This document shows positions 1 to 5,609 of a stretch of 5,766 nucleotides of DNA, one piece after another. The translations under genes and the position numbers were made by a program. The DNA comes from Methanosarcinales archaeon (lineage in GTDB: Archaea; Halobacteriota; Syntropharchaeia; Alkanophagales; Methanospirareceae). Position 1 is the first letter of the stretch. Every line of letters starts with the position of its first letter. Below the pieces are notes generated by a model, which saw only the letters and a program-made list of their open reading frames with translations, did no database searches and was not told the DNA's origin. The DNA is taken from assembly GCA_030665925.1 (NCBI GenBank), contig DAOUYX010000111.1:1-5766 (forward strand), given 5' to 3'.

Positions 1-2
1 AA

Positions 3-116
3 AGTTTGTGGTATGTCGAAAAGGCAAATCAGATGCTCGCTCTAAGATGTGCTAAGTACAACGGGACTTTTGGGAATTTGTTCCTCCAGTATATGGAGAG
101 AATTAGGCGCACCTAA
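3..116 (+). CDS. C-terminal tail of a gene cut by the left edge; possible transposase
   Basis: A reading frame is open from the window edge and ends at TAA 114-116, leaving 37 residues. The peptide is rich in Leu, Arg, Tyr and aromatic residues and contains LALRCAKYNGTF followed by a helical, basic end. This reminds me of the C-terminal tails of some archaeal insertion-sequence transposases, but the match is from memory and the fragment is too short to assign. No catalytic residues are visible. A 5-bp hairpin (TTAGG, loop CGCA, CCTAA, 103-116) coincides with the stop codon. Another frame at 2-55 also ends in a stop after 17 codons and is less protein-like. The existence of a gene here is moderately supported; the transposase label is weak. 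Confidence 0.45.
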   Translation, partial: SLWYVEKANQMLALRCAKYNGTFGNLFLQYMERIRRT

Positions 117-249
117 CCTGTAAGAAACGCATAATGCACCCTAAAAACGAAACAAATCACATATTAATTTCTCAAACTCATACCCTCTTTTTTGTGGGGG
201 TCCAATCTTTTTAATTTCTTTAAATTTCTTATTTAAGAGCATCTGATTT
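26..249. repeat. 13-bp perfect inverted repeat, arms 26-38 and 237-249
   Basis: The 13 bases AAATCAGATGCTC at 26-38 recur as the exact reverse complement at 237-249, separated by 198 bases. The left arm lies inside the partial gene at 3-116 and the right arm lies in AT-rich non-coding sequence. A perfect 13-mer inverted pair within 250 bases is unlikely by chance, though AT-rich composition raises the odds. It could mark a rearranged mobile-element end. No function can be assigned. Confidence 0.5.
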
Positions 250-380
250 TGACTGGTTGGAAACATTTTTCACCTCTTCATATTCTTATCTTGTTCATTA
301 TACCCTTTATATTTTTACACTTTTGCCAAGATATGGATAATTCCTACATATCTGAAACTCTCCATTTTAAAGTGGACAGT
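117..380. other. AT-rich region without a convincing gene
   Basis: This stretch is AT-rich and pyrimidine-rich on the plus strand. An open frame beginning with TTG at 249 runs through it into the argF fragment, but its hydrophobic Phe/Ile/Leu content is what T-rich DNA gives in any frame, and it has no ribosome binding site. I treat it as non-coding. T-rich runs near 188-230 could act as a terminator for the gene ending at 116. Confidence 0.6.
188..230 (+). terminator. Candidate T-rich archaeal terminator
   Basis: There is a run of six T at 188-193, then repeated short T tracts (CTTTTTAATTTCTTT and similar) through about 230. Archaeal transcription commonly ends at U-rich tracts without a strong hairpin. 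The site lies about 70 bases after the stop codon at 114-116, so it could end that transcript. The call rests on composition only. Confidence 0.25.
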
Positions 381-490
381 CTTTTTATTTATACCTTTTC
401 CTCTTTATTCCTTAGTATGAACCTCATCTCGATATTTGACCTCTCGTCTGCGGAGATAGAAGCGATCCTTGAAAAAGCGGCAGAGCTGAA
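381..490 (+). repeat. Direct repeat, copy 1: argF promoter and first codons
   Basis: This segment matches 5494-5609 in the same orientation. Positions 381-414 are identical over 34 bases, covering the TATA-like box through to just before the start codon. Two mismatches, ATG, a six-base indel (copy 2 has GTTATG extra) and then 71 coding bases with four mismatches follow. The longest perfect run in the coding part is 45 bases. The similarity fades after 490, although a few encoded residues (RER, EK) still resemble an ArgF continuation. Upstream of 381 the two loci are unrelated, so the left breakpoint lies at the edge of the TATA region. Confidence 0.93.
382..394 (+). promoter_or_regulatory. 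Duplicated TATA-like promoter element (argF-type)
   Basis: The TATTTATA core (386-393) is centred about 27 bases before the ATG at 417, the expected archaeal TATA-to-start spacing for a leaderless transcript. The same spacing holds between the core at 5499-5506 and ATG 5530 in the downstream copy. If active, this promoter would transcribe the argF remnant and then the ATPase and VWA genes, because no clear TATA box is seen closer to 645. Activity is inferred, not shown. Confidence 0.5.
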
Positions 491-638
491 ACGAGAGCGA
501 AGCGAAAAAATCGTTGAGGGAACGTTTCCTCCTAATTTCAATTCTCGATGTAATTTTGGATTTAATAGAAAACGTACAAATTTCGGAACATTTGCCGAGA
601 ATATCTTTATTTCTTTAGAGTCACTATCTATTACATAA
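417..638 (+). pseudogene. argF: Truncated argF 5' fragment fused to unrelated sequence
   Basis: ATG 417 opens a 73-codon frame ending at TAA 636-638. The first roughly 24 codons are almost the same as the start of the argF at 5530 (shared LISIFDLSSAEIEAILEKA). After about residue 31 the resemblance ends and the rest is low-complexity Asn/Phe/Arg-rich sequence, so the carbamoyl-phosphate site (STRT) and everything beyond are absent. It cannot be a working transcarbamylase. It ends six bases before the ATPase start, so ribosomes finishing it could reinitiate there, and it may serve only as a leader. An alternative is that it is the original argF start left behind when the downstream segment inserted. 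Homology is clear; the history is inference. Confidence 0.8.
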
Positions 639-644
639 ATATAA

Positions 645-1475
645 ATGTTAGAGCGACTGAACTCACGATTGTACGAAAATGGCAGCTTTGAAATAAAGGA
701 TGAGCCGTTCTATTTACCGCAGGGCAACGAAGTTTCGCTATTTGAAGCCGCCTATAAGAATAAACTTCCAGTCATGCTGAAAGGTCCCACGGGAAGTGGT
801 AAGACGAGATTAGTTGAATACATGGCCTGGAAGCTGGGTCGGCCGCTCTACACCGTTGCCTGTCATGACGATCTAAGTGGGAACGACCTAACTGGCCGGT
901 ATCTCATCAAAGGTGACGAAGTAGAGTGGATTGACGGGCCACTGCTTATGGCGGTAAAGAACGGCGGAATCGTCTATTTGGATGAGATCGTGGAGGCGAG
1001 AAAAGACACAACCGTCGTCATTCACCCATTGACGGATCACAGGCGATATTTGCTGATTGAGAAATTGGGGAAGATATTCTACGCTCCCGATGACTTCATG
1101 CTGGTCATTAGCTACAATCCGGGTTACCAGAGCGTTTTAAAAGAATTGAAACAGAGTACAAGACAGAGGTTTGTCAGTATCAATTTCGGATGGCCGAGTG
1201 AAGACTTAGAAACTCAAATTGTTCATCAGGAGACCGGTGTTGAGCAAGATACTGCAAAAAGGTTGGTGAAAGCCGCGAATAAAATACGAAATCTTATACA
1301 TCAAGGACTCGAAGAGGGCGTTTCGACCAGAGAACTTGTCTATGCCGGCACGTTGCTAAAAAGTGGAGTGCCGGTGCGGGATGCGCTATATTCAACGATG
1401 ATAGAGCCTTTAACTCACGATAGCGATCTCAAAAGGAGCATAGAGGAAATCCTTAAAAATTACTTTGAGGTGTAA
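645..1475 (+). CDS. MoxR-family AAA+ ATPase, CbbQ/NorQ/NirQ type
   Basis: This 276-residue cytoplasmic ATPase has the full length of the CbbQ/NorQ group. Visible motifs are Walker A GPTGSGKT (47-54), Walker B IVYLDE (109-114) with D113 and E114, sensor 1 Asn158 in ISYNPGYQ, and arginine-finger-type R173/R175 in STRQRF. The stretch EARKDTTVVIHPLTDHRR (117-134) is characteristic of CbbQ/NorQ. Residues from about 190 to the end correspond to the CbbQ C-terminal helical domain. Known relatives form hexameric rings that, with a VWA partner, remodel rubisco or activate nitric oxide reductase, and GvpN is a more distant relative. Here the partner is the next gene, 26 bases downstream. ATG 645 is chosen because it gives the normal family N-terminus; no Shine-Dalgarno site precedes it. 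The family is certain; the client is unknown, so no symbol is given. Confidence 0.95.
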   Translation: MLERLNSRLYENGSFEIKDEPFYLPQGNEVSLFEAAYKNKLPVMLKGPTGSGKTRLVEYMAWKLGRPLYTVACHDDLSGNDLTGRYLIKGDEVEWIDGPLLMAVKNGGIVYLDEIVEARKDTTVVIHPLTDHRRYLLIEKLGKIFYAPDDFMLVISYNPGYQSVLKELKQSTRQRFVSINFGWPSEDLETQIVHQETGVEQDTAKRLVKAANKIRNLIHQGLEEGVSTRELVYAGTLLKSGVPVRDALYSTMIEPLTHDSDLKRSIEEILKNYFEV

Positions 1476-1501
1476 GCAAACTACTGTGGACTGGCCGGGG
1501 A

Positions 1502-4500
1502 ATGGTCTGGAATTCAACCAAGAAGGCTCTTGGAAAGAGGAAAATAAGGAAATTACTTGAAGTACATTACGACGGTGAAGTACCGGAGGAATTAGTTGGC
1601 GAATTGTATCCTTTGCTCGATAAAGTAGGTTATGACGGTTTAGAGCAGGTTGCGGGTCTTAGCAGCCAGATCGCCAGGTATAGTGCGGGAACTGCGGTTC
1701 GGTTGCTGGAGAAGAGTCCGGAACTCATCGAGCAAGTGCTGACGCACGGCGATAAGGAATTGGTGATGCAGGTCTATAGCCTCTGTCGTCAGGTCGCCCG
1801 GGATACTATTTTTGTTGCTGCTCGGCTGCTTGACGAGAGTCCGGAACTCGTTGAGCGGTTGCTGAAGTATGGTGATAAGGAATTGGTCAAGAAGGTTTAT
1901 GGTCTTAGTAGTCGGGTCGTTGAGTATAATTTGAGAACCGGGGTTCGGTTGCTTGGGATGAGTCCCGAACTCGTTGACAGAGTGGGTTATGACGGTTTAG
2001 AGCGGGTTGCGGGTCTCAGTAGCCGGATTGGTAAGGAGCATAGTGACGTTGCGGTTAGATTGATAGAGATGAGCCCGGAACTGATTGACCGAGTGGGGTA
2101 CGAAGGTTTAGACCGGGTTGCGAGTCTCAGTAGCCAGATTGGTAAGGAGCATAGTGACGTTGCGGTTAGATTGATAGAGATGAGTCCGGAACTGATTGAT
2201 CGAGTGGGGTACGAAGGTTTAGAGCGGGTTGCGGGTCTTAGCATTCAGATCGCCAGGTACAACTGGCGAACAGGAGTTAGTTTGCTGGGTATGAGTTCAG
2301 AGTTCATTGATCGAGTAGGTTACGATAGGTTAGAGGAAGTTGCGGCTTTCTGCAGTCAGATCGCCAGGGAGGACAGTTTTGTCGCTGCTCGAATGCTGGA
2401 TATGAGTCCGGAACTCGTTGATCGAGTGGGTAACGATTGTTTGGAGCGGATCGCGGATCTTTGCCGTCAGGTCAACAGGGATGATGGTTTTATCGCTGCT
2501 AAATTGCTCGGTGGAAGTCCGAAGCTCATTGCGCGATTGCTCGAATACGGAGATAACGAATTCGTTACGAGTGTTTACGGTCTTTGCTGTCAGGTGGCGG
2601 AGGATTATAATTGGAGAACTGCCGTTCGGTTACTTACTGAAAGCCCTGAACTCTCTAAGCGATTGCACAAATACGGGGGCAATGAATTGGTAAAAGCCGT
2701 TTACGCTATTTGTACTCAGGTCGCAGAGTGTAGCGCGAGGACTGCCGTTAGTCTGATTGAGGCGAGTCCGGAACTCATTGGTAGGGTCGGCTATGACGGG
2801 TTCGAGAAGGTTGCCGCCCGCGCCGCCGAGTTAGCGAAGTTGGAGGTGGGAAGAGCAACATCGTTCGTGCGGGGTGAGTCTTCTGAATATGCTGCTTTTA
2901 TAGATACGATCATTCAGGGTCTTGAGCTGAAGAAAATAAAACCCGTATTGGCAAATTATCTAAATGCTCTGTTAGGCTACCGAATCGAGATTGCGGAAGC
3001 TCAGGGCGCTTCAACCGACGGTGAACGAATCTACCTCCCGGAACGAATTCAAGAGTTCAGTGAGGAAGACAGGAACTTCATTCTCTACAAAGTCCTGGCG
3101 ACACATGAAGAGGCACATTTGGAATACGGCAGTTTCGATTTCGAGCTGATGCGAGTGCAGGATGTCGTGAGTAGAATAAGTGCGAAATACGGTGGTGAAC
3201 GTAAGCAAATGAACGGAACAAGTGATGTTGGGGGATTCTACGAACTCTTTCCCGAGCCCACGTTAGCGAGGGATCTGACGACCGTTCTCGAAGATTATAG
3301 GATCAACTCGCGACTGCAAACGGAATATCCCGTCCTCGGTGAGCATATCGTGGAAATGAACGTTCACGTGGTTTCTAAAAGGCTCGCTATTGCGGAGTTG
3401 GCAAATGACAAACAGAGAGCAGTAGAGCTTATAGGTCAGAGGCTAATTGCCGGCACGAGCGAAGAGCAAGTTCCGGAAAATTTAGAACAAGCTGTTGACC
3501 GAGCGCTGTCAATAAGCCACACGTTATCTTCGCCAAATGCAGATGTGCACGAAACAGCAAGGGTTGCGGCTGAATTGTATTTCCTGATAGAAGACCTTTT
3601 TCAAGGACCTTATAAACCAGTGCCTCCATTTTCAGCATCTTTAGATCAATCGCAAGTCAATCAGAATATAGGCAATTTCGGCAGAACGGCGCGAAAAATA
3701 AGTGAGAAACTTGAGAGTAAAGAAAGCAGAACTGAGCAGGATAACGAGCAAATGCAGACCGTACAACAGTCAACTTCTTCATCACAGTACGCTGCTTCAG
3801 AAGAGGCAGTAAAAAAGCTGCTACGAGCGTTGTTCAAAGAGAAGGGGGTCAGACCCAAAGAGGTAGAGTCGAGAATTGACGCTCTTGAGTCAAGCAAAGT
3901 GGAGGATTATTTAAGCGACCTTGAAACTTTAATTAGAGCCGAAGATGAACTTCAAAGCGAACGAGACACGTATTTATATCACGAATGGGGCAGTGACATT
4001 GGTGATTATAGACCAAATTGGTCGAGGATAAGAGAACGGGCGATAGATGGCGGTTCAAACAACTTTTATCTCGACACCATTCAGAAGTATGCGGGACTGA
4101 TAAAATGCATTCGGCGAGAATTCCAGATGCTCAGACCGGAGGGTTTATTAAGACTGAAGCGTCAATTTGACGGCGATGATATTGACCTGGATGCCGCGGT
4201 TCAGTATTTCATTGACAAGCGACTGAGACTCTCACCATCCGAAAGAAACTATGTACGAACTGAAAAGAGATTGCGGGACATGGCAGTCGCATTTCTCGTT
4301 GACGTAAGTGGCAGTACGGGCGGAGCGACAATCGCGTGCGAGAAAGAGGCTTTGATTTTGATGTCCGAGGCGTTGCGAGAATTGGGCGATAGTTTTGCCA
4401 TCTACGGCTTCTCCGGCCATGGTAGGGATAACGTGACCTTTTACAAGATAAAGGATTTTGACGATCTTTACGATGAGAGAGTGCAGAGCAGGATTTCCAT

Positions 4501-4834
4501 ATTGACGAATGAGCAGTCCACACGAATTGCGCCGGCAATCAGACACACCACGGTTAAATTGAGGAGTAGAGAAGAAAAGATAAAGCTGATTATTCTTCTG
4601 AGTGATGGTAAGCCGTTAGACACGGATTATCATGGCGATTACGCGATTGCAGACACGGGAATGGCATTGAGGGAAGCTCAAAGATACGGTATCAAGTCGT
4701 TTTGTATTACTGTTGATCGTGAAGCTGCGGAGTATCTGCCACAGATGTACGCCAATAGTAGATGGGTGGTGATAGATGACGTGCTCAAATTACCTGATAA
4801 AATAACGAGGATTTATAGGCTGTTTACGACTTAA
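1502..4834 (+). CDS. Giant CbbO/NorD-like VWA protein with N-terminal helical repeats
   Basis: This 1110-residue soluble protein is much longer than typical NorD (roughly 600) or CbbO (roughly 750-800). Residues 42-458 form an alpha-helical repeat array with units of 37 or 41-42 residues, most containing SPEL. Residues about 460-700 are the NorD/CbbO-like middle, with HEEAH at 535-539 and LEDYRINSRL (596-605). A polar Gln/Ser/Glu linker spans about 705-770. Then come YHEWGSDIGDYRPNW and GDDIDLDAA, both family hallmarks, followed by a C-terminal VWA domain. Its metal site (MIDAS) is intact: D934, S936 and S938 (DVSGS), T1007 and D1035 (LLSDGKP). No signal peptide or membrane segment is seen. 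By family analogy it is the adaptor that couples the upstream ATPase to a client. ATG 1502 is the first start after an in-frame stop at 1466; the only G-run (1497-1500) is too close to be a proper ribosome site, so translation may be coupled to the upstream gene. The client is unknown. Confidence 0.93.
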   Translation: MVWNSTKKALGKRKIRKLLEVHYDGEVPEELVGELYPLLDKVGYDGLEQVAGLSSQIARYSAGTAVRLLEKSPELIEQVLTHGDKELVMQVYSLCRQVARDTIFVAARLLDESPELVERLLKYGDKELVKKVYGLSSRVVEYNLRTGVRLLGMSPELVDRVGYDGLERVAGLSSRIGKEHSDVAVRLIEMSPELIDRVGYEGLDRVASLSSQIGKEHSDVAVRLIEMSPELIDRVGYEGLERVAGLSIQIARYNWRTGVSLLGMSSEFIDRVGYDRLEEVAAFCSQIAREDSFVAARMLDMSPELVDRVGNDCLERIADLCRQVNRDDGFIAAKLLGGSPKLIARLLEYGDNEFVTSVYGLCCQVAEDYNWRTAVRLLTESPELSKRLHKYGGNELVKAVYAICTQVAECSARTAVSLIEASPELIGRVGYDGFEKVAARAAELAKLEVGRATSFVRGESSEYAAFIDTIIQGLELKKIKPVLANYLNALLGYRIEIAEAQGASTDGERIYLPERIQEFSEEDRNFILYKVLATHEEAHLEYGSFDFELMRVQDVVSRISAKYGGERKQMNGTSDVGGFYELFPEPTLARDLTTVLEDYRINSRLQTEYPVLGEHIVEMNVHVVSKRLAIAELANDKQRAVELIGQRLIAGTSEEQVPENLEQAVDRALSISHTLSSPNADVHETARVAAELYFLIEDLFQGPYKPVPPFSASLDQSQVNQNIGNFGRTARKISEKLESKESRTEQDNEQMQTVQQSTSSSQYAASEEAVKKLLRALFKEKGVRPKEVESRIDALESSKVEDYLSDLETLIRAEDELQSERDTYLYHEWGSDIGDYRPNWSRIRERAIDGGSNNFYLDTIQKYAGLIKCIRREFQMLRPEGLLRLKRQFDGDDIDLDAAVQYFIDKRLRLSPSERNYVRTEKRLRDMAVAFLVDVSGSTGGATIACEKEALILMSEALRELGDSFAIYGFSGHGRDNVTFYKIKDFDDLYDERVQSRISILTNEQSTRIAPAIRHTTVKLRSREEKIKLIILLSDGKPLDTDYHGDYAIADTGMALREAQRYGIKSFCITVDREAAEYLPQMYANSRWVVIDDVLKLPDKITRIYRLFTT
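1625..2875 (+). repeat. In-gene array of about 11 units encoding 37/41-42-residue helical repeats
   Basis: After a partial first unit (residues 42-71), ten units start at residues 72, 113, 154, 191, 228, 265, 302, 339, 381 and 422. Two forms occur. A 37-residue form begins SPELIDRVGYxGLERVAxL. A 41-42-residue form carries an insert like LLKYGDKELVKKVYGL. Both then share a second half with a pattern like SSQIAR..., about ten residues, then VRLLxM. The order of forms is long, long, five short, long, long, short. Hydrophobic spacing suggests two to three helices per unit stacking into a HEAT-like solenoid. This is visible directly; the fold is inferred. Confidence 0.9.
1982..2203 (+). repeat. 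Two adjacent 111-bp tandem repeats, about 93% identical
   Basis: Units at 1982-2092 and 2093-2203 differ at eight of 111 positions and share a perfect run of about 48 bases around IGKEHSDVAVRLIEM. The next unit (from 2204) matches the start of the second before diverging. Their DNA is far more alike than that of other units in the array, which points to recent duplication or gene conversion. Confidence 0.93.
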
Positions 4835-5035
4835 ATCCAAAATTTGGGTTTCTAAAATCTTATTGCATAAAAGAAGGATATATTGATTTCCTAAAGGATA
4901 TTCAAGATAAATATTGTCATATTAATATTGGATTTCTTGGTAGAACTTTTGCAAAATGTGTTGATGAAAATAACTATACAACTCATCTCGACCTTTTCGG
5001 GTGCAAAGACAGAAGAGTTCACCTTAGTTCTTCTC
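4835..5035. other. AT-rich gap between the VWA gene and the minus-strand DUF296 gene
   Basis: No gene is assigned. Both neighbours end into this gap, so it should hold the two terminators, but no strong hairpin or long T tract stands out on either strand. In frame 1 of the plus strand the sequence is free of stops from 4819 to TAA 5113-5115 and reads like ordinary protein (for example DFLKDIQDKYCHINIGFLG), but there is no ATG, GTG or TTG at a sensible start and its right part is antisense to DUF296. It may be the remnant of an old gene. Confidence 0.5.
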
Positions 5036-5479
5036 TCACGGCTCCAACAGCTCAAATCCTGTTTGAGTATCAAAAGTACGGCGTGCCTTTGTATCAACCA
5101 ATTCAAAAAGTATAACCTCCATCACCTGCCATACCTTCACACCCCGGCGAACACAGCCGGTGATTGTGGATTTGTCCCTGCCACTGGCGATGTGCATGTG
5201 CAAGATTGGATTATGATCTTTATCAGGAAAGATAGTTCCAACGCCTGCTATTTCATGAACGTTATCTAAAATATGCTCCATCGGCGCAATAGGTTTACTT
5301 CTACCTTGCTCAGGTCCAACGACAAGCTTGCTGCCTTCGTCCGCGCCGCCAAGTGCTATTAACGCTGCCGCAGTGATTGAATGCTCACGAGCGAATGCTT
5401 CTATCGTTTCATGAAGGATATCGCCGTCTTCGAGTCGTATAATAAAAGTCCGTCCTTTTTTTGCTTCCGAATATTTCAT
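5036..5479 (-). CDS. DUF296/PPC-domain protein (AF0104-like)
   Basis: This 147-residue protein is the size of a single plant-and-prokaryote-conserved (PPC, DUF296) domain and has no extra DNA-binding hook. Family features include the opening KGRTFIIRLEDGD (8-20), the ALIALGGAD segment (39-47), PILHMHIASGR (91-101) with His94 and His96, TGCVRRGVKVW (107-117) and the typical ending TGFELLEP. Archaeal and bacterial members are small, probably trimeric proteins of uncertain function, and the paired histidines may bind metal. The plant relatives are AT-hook DNA-binding proteins. ATG at 5479 fits the family N-terminus. The gene is divergent from argF with a 50-base gap and a well-placed TATA box, so the transcript is probably leaderless. 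It shows no functional link to the ATPase-VWA pair. Confidence 0.9.
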   Translation of the reverse strand: MKYSEAKKGRTFIIRLEDGDILHETIEAFAREHSITAAALIALGGADEGSKLVVGPEQGRSKPIAPMEHILDNVHEIAGVGTIFPDKDHNPILHMHIASGRDKSTITGCVRRGVKVWQVMEVILFELVDTKARRTFDTQTGFELLEP

Positions 5480-5493
5480 TTATTATCTTAACC

Positions 5494-5609
5494 CTTTTTA
5501 TTTATACCTTTTCCTCTTTATTCCTTATCATGGTTATGAAACTCATCTCAATCTTTGACCTCTCGTCTGCGGAGATAGAAGCGATCCTTGAAAAAGCGAC
5601 AGAGCTGAA
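5494..5609 (+). repeat. Direct repeat, copy 2: argF promoter and first codons
   Basis: This is the downstream partner of 381-490, in the same orientation and about 5.1 kb away. It holds the TATA region and the first codons of the intact argF. Relative to copy 1 it has six extra bases (GTTATG) directly after the first ATG, giving the N-terminus MVMKL instead of MNL. Confidence 0.93.
5495..5507. promoter_or_regulatory. Shared divergent TATA box for DUF296 and argF
   Basis: The 50-base gap between the two start codons has one strong TATA candidate. On the minus strand it reads GGTATAAATAAAAA with purine-rich sequence just upstream, a good archaeal BRE/TATA arrangement about 24 bases from ATG 5479. 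On the plus strand TTTTTATTTATACC is about 27 bases from ATG 5530. Both spacings fit leaderless transcripts. The two genes may compete for one preinitiation complex. Part of this promoter is copied at 381-414. Confidence 0.55.

Noticed and set aside
249..638. 129-residue plus-strand frame starting with TTG
   Set aside because: Its middle is the argF fragment, its first part is T-rich sequence that reads as Phe/Ile/Leu in any frame, and there is no start signal at 249. It is better described as the remnant from 417.
1987..2244. Minus-strand 85-residue frame with internal repeats
   Set aside because: It is the antisense shadow of the tandem repeats in the VWA gene; its repetition simply mirrors theirs.
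2418..2693. Plus-strand 91-residue frame inside the repeat array
   Set aside because: Out-of-frame shadow within the well-supported repeat region.
1625..2875. CRISPR array or intergenic tandem repeat
   Set aside because: The repeats are in frame, degenerate and about 111-126 bases long with no spacers; they encode protein repeats.
3011..3897. Three minus-strand frames of 65-78 residues opposite the VWA gene's middle region
   Set aside because: They are antisense to conserved NorD/CbbO-like sequence and show no start signals or family features.
4209..4546. Two overlapping minus-strand frames of 104 and 109 residues
   Set aside because: Both lie opposite the VWA domain, whose metal-site motifs prove the plus-strand frame. 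They have no recognisable features.
4836..4849. Hairpin terminator around CCAAAATTTGGG just after the VWA stop
   Set aside because: The symmetric arms meet with almost no loop, so it cannot form a normal RNA hairpin, and no T tract follows directly.
4928..5269. 113-residue plus-strand frame
   Set aside because: Most of it is antisense to the DUF296 gene, whose family motifs are clear.
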